DNA of 54,008 nt from Negativicutes bacterium (GTDB lineage Bacteria > Bacillota_C > Negativicutes > Sporomusales_B > JARLHX01). Below, one piece after another: positions 35,358 through 45,113 of the stretch. The position numbers and the translations under genes are program-made. Where the stretch lies: the NCBI GenBank assembly GCA_031292035.1, contig JARLHX010000314.1:1-54008 (forward strand), written 5' to 3'. Positions within the stretch are counted from its first letter, which is position 1. Each line of letters begins with the position of its first letter. The notes under the pieces are model-generated. The model did not search any database. It worked only from the letters and a program-made list of their open reading frames with translations, and was not told the DNA's origin.

Positions 35358-36144
35358 AAAACCCCTTAAGCTATCGCCTTCCTACGGGGAACAGGTCTGG
35401 GCTATAGCAGATGTGGAGTTTCGTAAGATGTTGCGGGATCCGACCGAGATTTTCAGCCGGGCCGTCCAGCCCATTCTCTGGCTTCTCATTTTCGGCCAGG
35501 TTTTCAGCAAGTTGCGGGACATTCCCACCGGGGGGTTGAGTTATCTGGCGTTCATGGCCCCCGGCGTCTTAGCCCAAAGCGTTCTGTTTTGTGCCATCTT
35601 TTATGGCATCAATGTCATCTGGGAAAAGGACATGGGAGTCATTCACAAGCTCTTGGTCAGCCCTGCTTCCCGCAGCGCGCTCGTTCTAGGTAAAGCCCTA
35701 TCCTCAGGGTTCCGGGGGTTGGTGCAGGCCGGCATTATTTACTTGATGGCCTTTCTCCTTCACATCGGTCTGAATTTGGCACCCCTTCATATCCTGGGTG
35801 TTCTTGGGGCGGTGGTTTTGGGTTCGGCAATTTTTTCGACTTTCTCTCTGATCATCGCTTGCTGGGTAAAAAGTCGCGATCGGTTTATGGGGATAGGCCA
35901 AGTGCTGACCATGCCGTTATTCTTCGCCAGTAGCGCCATCTATCCTATCGCTTTGATGCCTGACTGGCTCAAAGTGGTTGCCCGGTTCAATCCTTTAACC
36001 TATCTAGTGGATGCTATGCGCACCCTGATGATTCAGGGGGCAGAAAGCGTGGAAGGCCTGGGAACCGACTTCGCCGTTATGGCGCTGGTTTTTGTTGCTT
36101 TCATCTTCATTGCCACCAAGCTTTATCCCAACCTGATTCGCTAA
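35314..36144 (+). CDS. ABC-2 type permease (DrrB type)
   Basis: About 276 aa from GTG 35314, with GAGGGAGG (about 35298-35305) upstream; the longer frame from 35239 lies inside the ATPase gene and has no site. Six spans, and the DrrB order: QPILWLLIFGQVFSKL, YLAFMAPGVLAQSVLF, the loop WEKDMGVIHKLLVSPASR and the last RFNPLTYLVDAMRTLMI. Works with the preceding ATPase; substrate unknown. Confidence 0.9.
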   Translation: MTSNKPVLTPAGTAEKPLKLSPSYGEQVWAIADVEFRKMLRDPTEIFSRAVQPILWLLIFGQVFSKLRDIPTGGLSYLAFMAPGVLAQSVLFCAIFYGINVIWEKDMGVIHKLLVSPASRSALVLGKALSSGFRGLVQAGIIYLMAFLLHIGLNLAPLHILGVLGAVVLGSAIFSTFSLIIACWVKSRDRFMGIGQVLTMPLFFASSAIYPIALMPDWLKVVARFNPLTYLVDAMRTLMIQGAESVEGLGTDFAVMALVFVAFIFIATKLYPNLIR

Positions 36145-36244
36145 CCTCATACCTATAGCCGGTGATACAGGTAACTACCATAATTTCAAAGCCTTTCGGA
36201 TTCACCGGTTGTTATTGAAAAACTTTAACGGGAAGGGACCGCTG

Positions 36245-36664
36245 ATGGCGTTAACAAAAGTTTTTCTGGCATACGACGGTTCCGAGGAAAGTCAAAAGGT
36301 GTTGGAATGGCTGCTGAATTGTGCTCAACAGATGACCATCCTAACGGTTATTGTTGGCGTGATTGAGCTTCCGTACGATTTCGGAATCGAGCTGGAGGCT
36401 GAGATCAACTTTGTACGGAAAAATCAAAAAGATCGGTTGAAAAAAGTCGTGCTCACTTTTGCAGAAAAGGGTTTATTGACAACAACGACTTTCCTGGAAG
36501 GTGATCCGGCTTCCCAACTTATTCAATACACTGCGAAAGAGCGGGTCGACATGATCATTTGCGGTTCCAGAGGGGTGGGTGGTTTTGAATCGTTGTTGCT
36601 TGGCAGCGTGGTTCATTATTCGGTGACTCATTCACCCGGTGCCGGTACCGGTTATAAAATCTGA
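36245..36664 (+). CDS. Universal stress protein with frameshifted C-terminus
   Basis: 139 aa. Nearly the whole Usp domain is present and close to the copy at 9178. The end, however, reads HSPGAGTGYKI. If one G is removed at 36638-36639 the frame becomes HSPVPVPVIKSDLG with a stop at 36672-36674, matching the IKSDLK end of the copy at 19725. A one-base insertion has therefore replaced the last beta-strand. Whether the protein still folds and binds ATP is open; the GSRGVGGFESLLLGSV motif is intact. GGGAAGGGA precedes ATG 36245. Confidence 0.85.
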   Translation: MALTKVFLAYDGSEESQKVLEWLLNCAQQMTILTVIVGVIELPYDFGIELEAEINFVRKNQKDRLKKVVLTFAEKGLLTTTTFLEGDPASQLIQYTAKERVDMIICGSRGVGGFESLLLGSVVHYSVTHSPGAGTGYKI

Positions 36665-36789
36665 TTTGGGATAAGTCAGTAAAAGATGTAATGGGCTACT
36701 ATTTGGACCGGATCTAGAGAAAGCGCCCCAGAGTTGTCAACAGCGAACAGACCAAAACGTCAAAAAGGAAGAAAGGAAGGTTAATTATC

Positions 36790-37560
36790 ATGCTAAACAA
36801 AGCCAAGACACTATTAGGCTACAGCTTGCACAGCCTTGACGGGGAAGTCGGGAAGATCAAACAGTTCTACTTCGATGATCGTCACTGGACCATTCGCTAT
36901 CTGGTCGCCGACACCGGAAACTGGCTTCCGGGCAAGCAGGTGTTGCTCTCCCCGCATGCGCTGTCTGCTGTGAATAAAGAAGAACAGTACATCGCCGTCA
37001 ATTTGACCAAAAAACAGATTGAGGACAGTCCACCCTTGGACAGTGACAAGCCCGTCTCGCGACAATTCGAAGAGTCCTACTACGAGTATTATGGATGGCC
37101 GATGTATTGGAACGGTCTACTCATGTGGGGACCTTATCTTCACATTGAGCGTGACCGTGGAAAATCGAGAAAATTCAACCCGAATGAAAAAGTGTGGGAT
37201 CCCTGTTTACGCAGCACTTCCGCCGTGAGCGGCTATGAAATTCAAGCCTCAGACGGTGAGATTGGCCACGTCGAAGATTTTGTTATTGACGATGAGACAT
37301 GGGCGATTCGTTATCTGGTCATCAATACCCGGAACTGGTGGCCAGGGAAAAAGGTTCTGATTTCACCGCGATGGATCGAACGCGTGAGTTGGGGCCCGTC
37401 GAAAGTTTACGTCAATCTTTCCCGCGATGCCATCAGGAAGTCGCCGGAATACACCGAGGAGTCGCTGCAAACTCGGGATTATGAGATCGGACTGCATAAA
37501 CATTACAATCGCCAAGGATACTGGGATGATGAACTCGCCGTCAAAGAACTTTCCCGTTGA
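36790..37560 (+). CDS. Double PRC-barrel domain protein
   Basis: 256 aa with two PRC-barrel domains, about 8-75 and 145-215: GYSLHSLDGEVGKIKQFYFDD with WTIRYLVADTGNWLPGK, and GYEIQASDGEIGHVEDFVIDD with WAIRYLVINTRNWWPGK. The halves are clear internal duplicates. A linker rich in Y, W and G joins them. PRC-barrels bind proteins or RNA or stabilise complexes; this two-domain form is common in stress settings but unexplained. GGAAGG precedes ATG 36790. Confidence 0.85.
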   Translation: MLNKAKTLLGYSLHSLDGEVGKIKQFYFDDRHWTIRYLVADTGNWLPGKQVLLSPHALSAVNKEEQYIAVNLTKKQIEDSPPLDSDKPVSRQFEESYYEYYGWPMYWNGLLMWGPYLHIERDRGKSRKFNPNEKVWDPCLRSTSAVSGYEIQASDGEIGHVEDFVIDDETWAIRYLVINTRNWWPGKKVLISPRWIERVSWGPSKVYVNLSRDAIRKSPEYTEESLQTRDYEIGLHKHYNRQGYWDDELAVKELSR

Positions 37561-37730
37561 AGCGAATATGAGAATGGATATTCTCACAGGCGTGACTTAC
37601 TCGAGCGTGGCCTGCGACAGTGGGGCGGCCCGCCGGTTTGCGGTCCGCGTCATTTGCACGGACGAAGAACCCACCGGATAGCCAAAACGGTTTGCCGGGG
37701 GCGCCTTGGCTGAAAAAGGAGAATTGCATC

Positions 37731-40097
37731 ATGAAGACAAAGACCCTTTCCCCGGAACTGCTCCACAAGATGGATGCCTACTGGCGAGCCGCCAACTATT
37801 TGTCGGTTGGCCAGATTTATCTATACGACAATCCGCTGTTGAAGCAGCCACTGAAACTATCCCATGTGAAGCCGCTGGTAGTCGGACACTGGGGCACGAC
37901 GCCTGGCCAAAACTTTATCTATGTTCATTTGAACCGGGTCATCAAGAAGTATGACCTTGATATGTTCTACATCGCCGGACCCGGTCACGGCGGTCCGGCC
38001 CTGGTGGGCAATACTTACCTTGAAGGCAGCTACAGTGAGATCTATCCGAACATCAGCCAGGACGAAGCCGGACTGAAAAAGCTGTTCACGCAGTTTTCCT
38101 TTCCTGGCGGGATTTCCAGCCATGTTGCCCCTACGACGCCGGGGTCGATTCACGAAGGTGGTGAGCTGGGGTATTCGCTCAGCCATGCCTTCGGGGCCGT
38201 GTTCGACAATCCCGAGCTGATCGTCGCCTGCGTTGTCGGCGACGGTGAAGCGGAGACGGGTCCTTTGGCGACCGCGTGGCATTCCAACAAGTTTCTCAGT
38301 CCAATTACCGACGGAGCCGTGCTGCCGATCCTGCACCTCAATGGTTTCAAGATCAGCAACCCGACCATCCTGGACCGCATCGAGCATGAGGAATTGGAGC
38401 AGTTTCTGCGAGGCTGCGGTTGGTCGCCTCACTTTGTGGAAGGCGATGAACCGGAAGCGATGCATCAACTCATGGCCGAAACTTTGGAAAGAGTCATCGA
38501 GGGCATTCGGCAAAGCCAACGCTATGCGCGGAACAATAACGATCCCACCCGCCCGCATTGGCCAATGATCGTACTGAGGTCACCCAAGGGCTGGACGGGA
38601 CCGAAAGTCGTCGATGGCCTGCAAGTTGAGGGCACGTTCCGAGCGCACCAGGTGCCGCTCCTGGTCGATGCCGAACATCCCGATCATCTCAAGCAGCTTG
38701 AAAGCTGGATGAAGAGCTACAAGGCGGAAGAACTGTTCGATGAAGACGGCCGACTCATACCGGAATTGGCCGAGCTGGCACCCAAGGGCGACCGGCGGAT
38801 GGGTGCCAATCCCCATACCAACGGTGGCCTTTTGCTGCGCGACCTGCGCATGCCGGATTTCCGCGTTCACGCGGTGAATGTGCCTTCGCCCGGCGCCGTT
38901 GAAGGCCAGGATACGCTCGTGCTGGGTAATTTCCTGCGTGACGTGGTCAAATTAAATCAGGATGAACGCAATTTCCGGATTTTTGGTCCCGATGAGACGC
39001 TTTCGAATCTTCTGGGAGCGGTCTTTGAGGTAACCAATCGTCAATGGGCCGGACGGGTAGTAAACACTGATGAATTCCTCGCTCCTGCCGGCCGCGTGCT
39101 GGACTCGATGCTCAGCGAACATCAGAGCGAGGGTTGGCTGGAGGGGTATCTGCTCACCGGCCGGCACGGGTTGTTTAACTGCTACGAGGCTTTTATTCAC
39201 ATCGTTGATTCGATGTTCAACCAGCATGCCAAGTGGCTGAAGGTCACATCCGAGCTGCCGTGGCGGCGGAAAATCGCCTCGCTGAACTATCTGCTCACCT
39301 CCCACGTCTGGCAACAGGATCACAACGGCTTCACCCACCAGGATCCCGGCTTTCTTGACCACGTCATCAATAAGAAGGCCGATATTGTGCGCGTTTACCT
39401 TCCGCCTGACGCCAACTGTCTGTTGTCGGTTTTTGATCACTGCCTGCGCAGCCGCCATTATGTGAACGTGGTTGTTGCAGGAAAACACGCTCTGCCCCAA
39501 TGGCTGAGCATGGAAGCAGCGGTCATGCATTGCACGGAAGGAATCGGCATCTGGCCATGGGCCAGCAACGATCAAGGCGCCGAACCGGATATAGTAATGG
39601 CCTGTTGCGGAGATACGCCCACACTGGAGATACTGGCCGCCGTTTCCATTCTTCGCAACCATCTGCCTGAACTGAAGATCCGGGTGATCAATGTCGTCGA
39701 TCTCATGAAACTGCAGCCCAGCACGGAGCATTCGCACGGGCTATGTGACGCGGATTACGACTCACTCTTCACGAAAGACAGGCACATCATCTTTGGCTTT
39801 CATGGATACCCCTGGCTGGTTCACCGGCTGACCTACCGACGGACCAACCGCAACCTGCACGTCCGGGGCTACAAAGAAGAGGGAACCATTACGACGGCCT
39901 TTGACATGAGGGTACAGAACGACCTGGATCGATACCACCTGGTGCAAGACGTGATTGACCGGCTGCCGCAGTTAGGCACCAAAGGGGCTTACCTCAAGCA
40001 GCTGATGCAGGACAAACTTATCGAGCACAAGCAGTACATCGCAAAGTACGGTCAAGACATGCCGGAAATCCGGAACTGGAAATGGGGCAACCCCTGA
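37731..40097 (+). CDS. xfp: Phosphoketolase
   Basis: About 788 aa from ATG 37731 (AAAAGGAG upstream), the normal length. Thiamine diphosphate enzyme that splits xylulose 5-phosphate and/or fructose 6-phosphate to acetyl phosphate and an aldose phosphate. Seen: [61 protein letters not shown], the TPP region [19 protein letters not shown], and [12 protein letters not shown] in the second half. Followed by a HAD phosphatase and transaldolase, so the three genes likely form a pentose phosphate shunt to acetyl phosphate in the cytoplasm. Confidence 0.95.
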   Translation: MKTKTLSPELLHKMDAYWRAANYLSVGQIYLYDNPLLKQPLKLSHVKPLVVGHWGTTPGQNFIYVHLNRVIKKYDLDMFYIAGPGHGGPALVGNTYLEGSYSEIYPNISQDEAGLKKLFTQFSFPGGISSHVAPTTPGSIHEGGELGYSLSHAFGAVFDNPELIVACVVGDGEAETGPLATAWHSNKFLSPITDGAVLPILHLNGFKISNPTILDRIEHEELEQFLRGCGWSPHFVEGDEPEAMHQLMAETLERVIEGIRQSQRYARNNNDPTRPHWPMIVLRSPKGWTGPKVVDGLQVEGTFRAHQVPLLVDAEHPDHLKQLESWMKSYKAEELFDEDGRLIPELAELAPKGDRRMGANPHTNGGLLLRDLRMPDFRVHAVNVPSPGAVEGQDTLVLGNFLRDVVKLNQDERNFRIFGPDETLSNLLGAVFEVTNRQWAGRVVNTDEFLAPAGRVLDSMLSEHQSEGWLEGYLLTGRHGLFNCYEAFIHIVDSMFNQHAKWLKVTSELPWRRKIASLNYLLTSHVWQQDHNGFTHQDPGFLDHVINKKADIVRVYLPPDANCLLSVFDHCLRSRHYVNVVVAGKHALPQWLSMEAAVMHCTEGIGIWPWASNDQGAEPDIVMACCGDTPTLEILAAVSILRNHLPELKIRVINVVDLMKLQPSTEHSHGLCDADYDSLFTKDRHIIFGFHGYPWLVHRLTYRRTNRNLHVRGYKEEGTITTAFDMRVQNDLDRYHLVQDVIDRLPQLGTKGAYLKQLMQDKLIEHKQYIAKYGQDMPEIRNWKWGNP

Positions 40098-40185
40098 TAC
40101 AAGTGCAAAAGTAGAGCGTGTTTATGCCGACCGCGTGATACGGTTGGATTGTTCGGGAATTCGCTGCCGGAAGGGGTATAACCCA

Positions 40186-40935
40186 ATGAAAAAGCTCATT
40201 GTCTTCGACCTGGACGGTACACTTGCCGAAAGCAAATCATCGCTCGACGCCAAGATGGTCAAACTGCTCAGCGATCTGCTCGGTATTGTGAAGGTGGCTG
40301 TTATATCGGGCGGCAACTGGCCGCAATTTGAAAAACAATTGCTCTTCAAGCTTCCCCAGGATGAAAATTTGAGGAATCTGTCTCTCCTTCCCACCTGTGG
40401 AACAAAGTTCTTCCGATACGAATCAGGTTGGGTACAGCTTTATTCGGAGGACTTCAGCGAGGAGGAAAAAGAGAAGATTATCCGCTCATTGAAGCAGGCG
40501 ATTGAATTATTGGGCTTCAAGACCGAAACGGTCTGGGGAGAGCCGATTGAAGACCGGGGAAGCCAGATTACTTTTTCCGCGTTAGGGCAGCAGGCACCCA
40601 TCGAAGAAAAGAAAACATGGGACCCTGATTTCATCAAGAGAAAGAAGATGAAAGCACTTCTTGATGATCTTATTCCCGAGTTTTCCGTGCGTTTGGGTGG
40701 CACGACCTCCGTCGACGTCACCAAACCTGGCATCGACAAAGCCTACGGGATTAGAAAACTCAGGGACAATCTTGGCATCGCAATTCATGAGATGATTTTT
40801 ATCGGCGATGCCTTGTTCCCTGGTGGAAACGATTATCCTGCTAAAGAAGCCGGCGCCGTGTCCATCCAGGTTAGAGATCCTAATGAGGCGAAACGGGTGA
40901 TAGAAGCGATCATCGCTTGTGTCGGCGAGAGCTGA
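40186..40935 (+). CDS. HAD-IIB phosphatase, phosphomannomutase-like
   Basis: About 249 aa from ATG 40186, nine bases after GGAAGGGG. HAD motif I is FDLDGTLAES (nucleophile Asp and acid Asp), motif II VISGGN, a conserved K in DVTKPGIDKAYGI, and motif IV FIGDALFPGGNDYPA. The order and the cap fit the HAD-IIB family, near eukaryote-type phosphomannomutases. Lying between phosphoketolase and transaldolase it probably acts on a sugar phosphate. Confidence 0.85.
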   Translation: MKKLIVFDLDGTLAESKSSLDAKMVKLLSDLLGIVKVAVISGGNWPQFEKQLLFKLPQDENLRNLSLLPTCGTKFFRYESGWVQLYSEDFSEEEKEKIIRSLKQAIELLGFKTETVWGEPIEDRGSQITFSALGQQAPIEEKKTWDPDFIKRKKMKALLDDLIPEFSVRLGGTTSVDVTKPGIDKAYGIRKLRDNLGIAIHEMIFIGDALFPGGNDYPAKEAGAVSIQVRDPNEAKRVIEAIIACVGES

Positions 40936-41069
40936 AATCTATTCGCAAACGGCTCTGCCTACGCCGGCCGCCTGCTGCAAAGAAAGCGACTGGCGCGCGA
41001 TTCAGCGGCGTCCAGCGCCATCATCGCCGCCTGCATAAGGTAGCGGACCAGAAAAAAGGAGACGACATT

Positions 41070-42191
41070 ATGAGAAATAATCCTTTGATACAGTTGGAAA
41101 GGCTCGGCCAGTCTGTCTGGCTGGACTACATTCGGCGGGATCTGATTGCCAGCGGCGGGCTCCGACGTCTGATCGAAGAGGACGGACTGCGGGGAATGAC
41201 CTCGAATCCAGCCATCTTTGAGAAGGCAATTGCGGGGAGCCGCGATTACGACGAGGACATTCGGGCTTTGTCGTTTAAGGGAAAAGGCAGTGAGGCAATC
41301 TATGAAACGATCAGCCAGCGCGATGTGCAAAGCGCCGCTGATGAGTTTCGGCCTTTGTACAACAAGACTGATGGCAAAGACGGATATGTCAGCTTAGAGG
41401 TCAATCCCCATCTGGCGCACGACACGAAAAAAACGATCGAGGAAGCCCGCCGTTTGTGGACCGCGCTGAACCGGCCCAACGTTTTCATCAAAATTCCGGC
41501 GACGGCCGAAGGACTGCCTGCCATTCGGCAACTTATCAGCGAAGGAATCAACGTCAACGTGACGCTGCTCTTTGGCTTACCTCGCTATCGGGAAGTGGCG
41601 GAAGCTTACCGCAGCGGCATTGAGGCGCTGATAACCCAAGGCAAGGCCGTGAAGCAGGTGGCCTCGGTGGCCAGCTTTTTTGTAAGCCGTATTGATGCGC
41701 TGGTGGATCCTCTGCTGGATAAACTCATCGCGCAGGGCGGCGAGGAGGCGGATCTCGCGAAAAAGGTGCGTGGGCAAGTTGCCATCGCCAGCGCAAAACT
41801 GGCCTATCAAATCTACAAGGATTTCTTCGGCAACGATCGGTTTAAGACGCTGGCCGCTAAGGGCGCACTTGATCAGCGACTGCTTTGGGCCAGCACTGGC
41901 ACCAAGAATCCTGAGGACAGTGATGTGAAGTATGTTGAGGCTCTCATCGGACCGGATACGGTCAACACGATCCCGCTTGAAACCCTCGACGCATACCGCG
42001 ACCACGGTGAACCCCAGACCCGGCTAGACGAAGGTCTTGAAGGAGCCCGCTGGATAATGGAGCGACTGCCAGAACTGGGCATCAGAATAGACAATGTGAC
42101 GCGACAACTTGAGGACGAAGGAGTCGATAAATTCAATAAGCCGTTCGACAAGATGATGGAATCCTTAGCGCAATGGTCTTCACGGCATTGA
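41070..42191 (+). CDS. tal: Transaldolase
   Basis: About 373 aa from ATG 41070 (AAAAGGAG upstream). The long form of the enzyme, of the type often fused to glucose 6-phosphate isomerase elsewhere. Seen: LGQSVWLDYIRRDLI, GMTSNPAIFEKAI, VSLEVNPHLAHDT, the Schiff-base lysine region NVFIKIPAT, INVNVTLLFGLPRY and LLWASTGTKNP. It moves a three-carbon unit between sugar phosphates and so feeds phosphoketolase with xylulose or fructose phosphate. Confidence 0.93.
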   Translation: MRNNPLIQLERLGQSVWLDYIRRDLIASGGLRRLIEEDGLRGMTSNPAIFEKAIAGSRDYDEDIRALSFKGKGSEAIYETISQRDVQSAADEFRPLYNKTDGKDGYVSLEVNPHLAHDTKKTIEEARRLWTALNRPNVFIKIPATAEGLPAIRQLISEGINVNVTLLFGLPRYREVAEAYRSGIEALITQGKAVKQVASVASFFVSRIDALVDPLLDKLIAQGGEEADLAKKVRGQVAIASAKLAYQIYKDFFGNDRFKTLAAKGALDQRLLWASTGTKNPEDSDVKYVEALIGPDTVNTIPLETLDAYRDHGEPQTRLDEGLEGARWIMERLPELGIRIDNVTRQLEDEGVDKFNKPFDKMMESLAQWSSRH

Positions 42192-42520
42192 CCGGAGAAC
42201 CATGAAGGTAAACCCGTGGAGGAAGCTGACCTTGGAGCCCATTGGGCGGTTATTATCTCGGCGACCATGCAGACCAACAGCAGCAAAGCAGCAAAAAGGC
42301 CTAGGGCTACAGCCATGGCGCGGTACTATTAGTGCATATTTAATAACTTTCTGAAAGGCCGATCACACCGGTACGTGCCTATTGCGAATGAGGGAAAATT
42401 ATTAGCTCATAGTTATTATTAGAAAAAAAGAGGGGTGTGAAGCATATATATCCAATTGCTAATAACAAAAAATAAATTTATGGTTTTTGGGTAGTGAAAA
42501 TGCAGAAGGATGGGTTGAGT
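42192..42520. other. Intergenic stretch, AT-rich leader
   Basis: No gene is visible. The last 120 bases are very AT-rich (as in the leaders behind the two sigma-54 promoters), but no -24/-12 pair with correct spacing was found: GG and GC in GGTACGTGCCTATTGC lie 14 bases apart, not 12. No terminator with a T run follows transaldolase. Confidence 0.5.
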
Positions 42521-43213
42521 ATGGAGGAGGTCAAGGGATTTACTAAATTCGCGGGAATCCTGTCCGACATACGTAAGCTTGTTGACGAGGCCTATGAATT
42601 ATCTGAAGCGCGTCGCCTTGAAGACCGCGCTTTAGCTGACGATGCCTTGGATTTGTCCGAGACGCGCAGGATCACTGAGCGTGATGCAGCAGAAGAGGCT
42701 TTAGACGTGTCGGAAAGACGACGGTTAGTCGAACGCTCACAGTCGGATCAAGCCATCATCCTGTCGGAAAAGCGCAGGACAACAGAGCGGGATAAGTCGG
42801 AAAAAGCCTCCCAAATAAATGCTAGCCGAAGTAGCCTGGAAGTTTCTCTGGTGCAAGAAGAGATAAACAAGCTGAATCGGCAGATTATTCAGGTATTTGA
42901 GAGTATGCATGAGGCGTGCCTGATTTTTGACCATGATTTTCACTTGATATATATCAACCCCCAGGCTCAGTTGTTATACTGGCCTGACGCAGATGTTGCT
43001 GGTAAGACAATCAACGAATTGTTTCCCGAAGAGGTTAGGGAGGTATTCTTTCGCAAATGCGTGGGTGATAAAATGCCCAGCGGGCTTATCCATGTTAGAA
43101 GCGATAATTTCCAAATCAACAAATGCGTACAAATCTCATTCTATCCTGCCGAGTATGGCTTTTTAGTTTTTTTTGAAGATATCACGGAAGCTAAACCAGC
43201 GAACAAGAAATAA
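42521..43213 (+). CDS. Coiled-coil PAS protein, truncated sensor kinase
   Basis: About 230 aa; ATG 42521 preferred (AGAAGGATGG upstream), GTG 42494 and ATG 42500 also possible. Residues 20-105 carry a repeated charged helix unit of about 22 residues (ALDLSETRRITERDAAEE and three more like it). A PAS domain follows (MHEACLIFDHDFHLIYINPQAQL to VFFEDITEA). The frame then breaks at about 43205, where intact relatives continue into a HisKA domain; remains of that domain lie downstream. So this is the readable front part of a dead sensor kinase, though it could still be translated. Confidence 0.7.
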   Translation: MEEVKGFTKFAGILSDIRKLVDEAYELSEARRLEDRALADDALDLSETRRITERDAAEEALDVSERRRLVERSQSDQAIILSEKRRTTERDKSEKASQINASRSSLEVSLVQEEINKLNRQIIQVFESMHEACLIFDHDFHLIYINPQAQLLYWPDADVAGKTINELFPEEVREVFFRKCVGDKMPSGLIHVRSDNFQINKCVQISFYPAEYGFLVFFEDITEAKPANKK

Positions 43214-43477
43214 TACGGCTGGAAGGCCTGAATTTGGCCGGAGAAATAGCCTGCGTCATATGCCACGAGATAAGACCCCCCTGGAAACTGTATGCGGCTT
43301 GCTTCTGATGATGAAAACAAAACCAGAGCTTGCCGGGTACGACCAGCAGCTTGATTTGATGATCCAGGAAATTGATCAGGCCAATACTATCATTAATGAG
43401 TCTGTCGGCAGCTAAACAAAGAAAAGCCCGGAAGAAGCAAAATCCAAAATCTAAATGATAGTGTCATCAGAATCTGA
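43207..43477 (+). pseudogene. Remnant of a histidine kinase HisKA domain
   Basis: Three overlapping frames together give a HisKA domain that continues the PAS gene: EIIRLEGLNLAGEIACVICHEIR (H-box, His codon 43264-43266), then after a shift PLETVCGLLLMMKTKPELAG and QQLDLMIQEIDQANTIINE, then after another shift LNKEKPGRSKIQNLN ending at 43475-43477. At least three single-base indels are needed, and the ATPase domain is missing. It is decayed. Confidence 0.8.
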
Positions 43478-43572
43478 GGGACTGCTTTCTTGTTTGGTTT
43501 AACACTAACGGACATCGTTAAGCGATAACCAAACCATGAAACACCCCCTTTCGGGAGAAGGAGGCTCGTTAC

Positions 43573-44787
43573 GTGGCCGATGATAGTTCGAGGAATCTAC
43601 TGAACGAAGACAGCAATCATAATAATGAACACATCAATCTGCTCCGGCGGCTGCGGGAGCTTTTGGCTAAACTTGATTTTGAGGAAAAGACGCTGGAAGA
43701 GGAATTCGCCTCGCAGCTGGCGGCGCAGGAGGCACTCCGGGAACTAAACGCCGCCCTGGAAAAGAAAGTACTTGAGCGGACGAGGGAGTTGCAGGCCGCC
43801 AATATTACGCTAAAAGCAGAAATTGGCGACCGTTTGGCGGCCGAAGAGGAGCTTCGAATAGCAAACGCCGCACTGGAAACCAGGGTACTCGAACGGACGG
43901 ATGAGTTGCAGGCTATCAATACCGCGCTGCAAGGGGAAATCGGTACCCGGCAGACAGCGCAAGACGCCTTGATCAAAAGCCGGGATGAACTCATTGTCAG
44001 CCAGGGGCAACTGAAACATTACTCTGCTGAGTTGACCGAAACCAATAGGGAACTGAAGTCTTTCTCCAATATTGTAGCCCACGATTTCCGGGCGCCGATG
44101 GTCAATCTGGCAGGGTTCTCAAAAGAACTGAGTGATTCTCTAATCGAGCTTACGCAAATTATCCGTGATGAGCCGTCACATTTTCAGGAAAACGTCCAAA
44201 GCCGACTAAGTTTGCTGCTGGAAAAAGATGTACCAGAGTCGTTGAAGTACATTCAGTCTTCGGTCAACAGACTGAGCAGGATGGTGGACGCCCTTCTGAA
44301 ATTAGCCCGTTTGGGCAGGCGCGACATGATTTACAATAAAGTCGATATGAACGAACTTGTCAGGAATATCTTACAGTCCTTCAGCCATCAAATAGGGAAA
44401 AAAATCATTCAAGTGAAAGTTGGGACGTTGCCTCAAACTGAAACCGATCATCTCGCCATGGAGCAAATCATGAGCAATTTATTGGACAACGCGATAAAAT
44501 ATCTGGAGCCCAACCGACCAGGCAAGATCGGAATATCTTGCGCTGACGCGGAAGAAGGGTCTCTTTTCAGCGTGCAGGATAATGGACGGGGTATTGCCCC
44601 CCAAGATCGCGAGAAGATATTTGAAATCTTTGGGCGGACCGGAAAACAAGACTTGCCAGGAGATGGCATGGGATTAGCCTGTGTAAGAACCCTCATCCGG
44701 CAACTGGGCGGAAAGATCTGGTGCGAATCAAGGCTGGGCGTTGGAACGACAATAAAATTTATATTGCCCCAAAGGCCTAATTTATGA
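43573..44787 (+). CDS. Coiled-coil histidine kinase
   Basis: 404 aa from GTG 43573 (AAGGAGG upstream). No sensor domain or membrane span: residues 25-165 are a coiled coil with a 39-residue repeat (LRELNAALEKKVLERTRELQ and LRIANAALETRVLERTDELQ). HisKA: FSNIVAHDFRAPMVNL, His at about 170. ATPase: MSNLLDNAIKYLEPN, DNGRGIAPQDREKIFEIFGR, GDGMGLACVRTLI. Looks complete and cytoplasmic. No response regulator is adjacent; the neighbouring dead PAS kinase is similar in layout. Confidence 0.9.
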   Translation: MADDSSRNLLNEDSNHNNEHINLLRRLRELLAKLDFEEKTLEEEFASQLAAQEALRELNAALEKKVLERTRELQAANITLKAEIGDRLAAEEELRIANAALETRVLERTDELQAINTALQGEIGTRQTAQDALIKSRDELIVSQGQLKHYSAELTETNRELKSFSNIVAHDFRAPMVNLAGFSKELSDSLIELTQIIRDEPSHFQENVQSRLSLLLEKDVPESLKYIQSSVNRLSRMVDALLKLARLGRRDMIYNKVDMNELVRNILQSFSHQIGKKIIQVKVGTLPQTETDHLAMEQIMSNLLDNAIKYLEPNRPGKIGISCADAEEGSLFSVQDNGRGIAPQDREKIFEIFGRTGKQDLPGDGMGLACVRTLIRQLGGKIWCESRLGVGTTIKFILPQRPNL

Positions 44788-44901
44788 GCTTGTCCCTTCC
44801 CAGGCACCAAGGAAATCAAGAACTGTGAGGCTTACAATAAGTTTCTAATCCTATTGTGATGTTAACATGAAGGCGGCGGCGGTGACACTGCTGCTCAAAT
44901 A

Positions 44902-44940
44902 AAAAGAAACGCAGGTCAACTTTGGGCCTGCGTTTCTTTT
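44902..44940 (+). terminator. Terminator of the kinase gene
   Basis: A perfect 14-bp stem (44902-44915 with 44927-44940) with an 11-base loop, ending in a T run. It would work in both directions. Confidence 0.9.
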
Positions 44941-45113
44941 TGTATGGCGTTGTCCAGTAGGCCAACTGGTTTCTTTTCGGCCGATTTAGGCAGATTCAGC
45001 AACAGAACCGCTATGCCGCAGAAGGATCATGAAATTAACAATTGGTACAGATGACCAATAAAAGGGATTTATGGTATAACGTCGAAGATTCCCTGTTATT
45101 GGGAGGTGCTGCC

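Noticed and set aside
42361..42380. A third sigma-54-like site (GGTACGTGCCTATTGC)
   Set aside because: The GG and GC are 14 bases apart instead of 12, and the upstream block seen at the other two promoters is missing.
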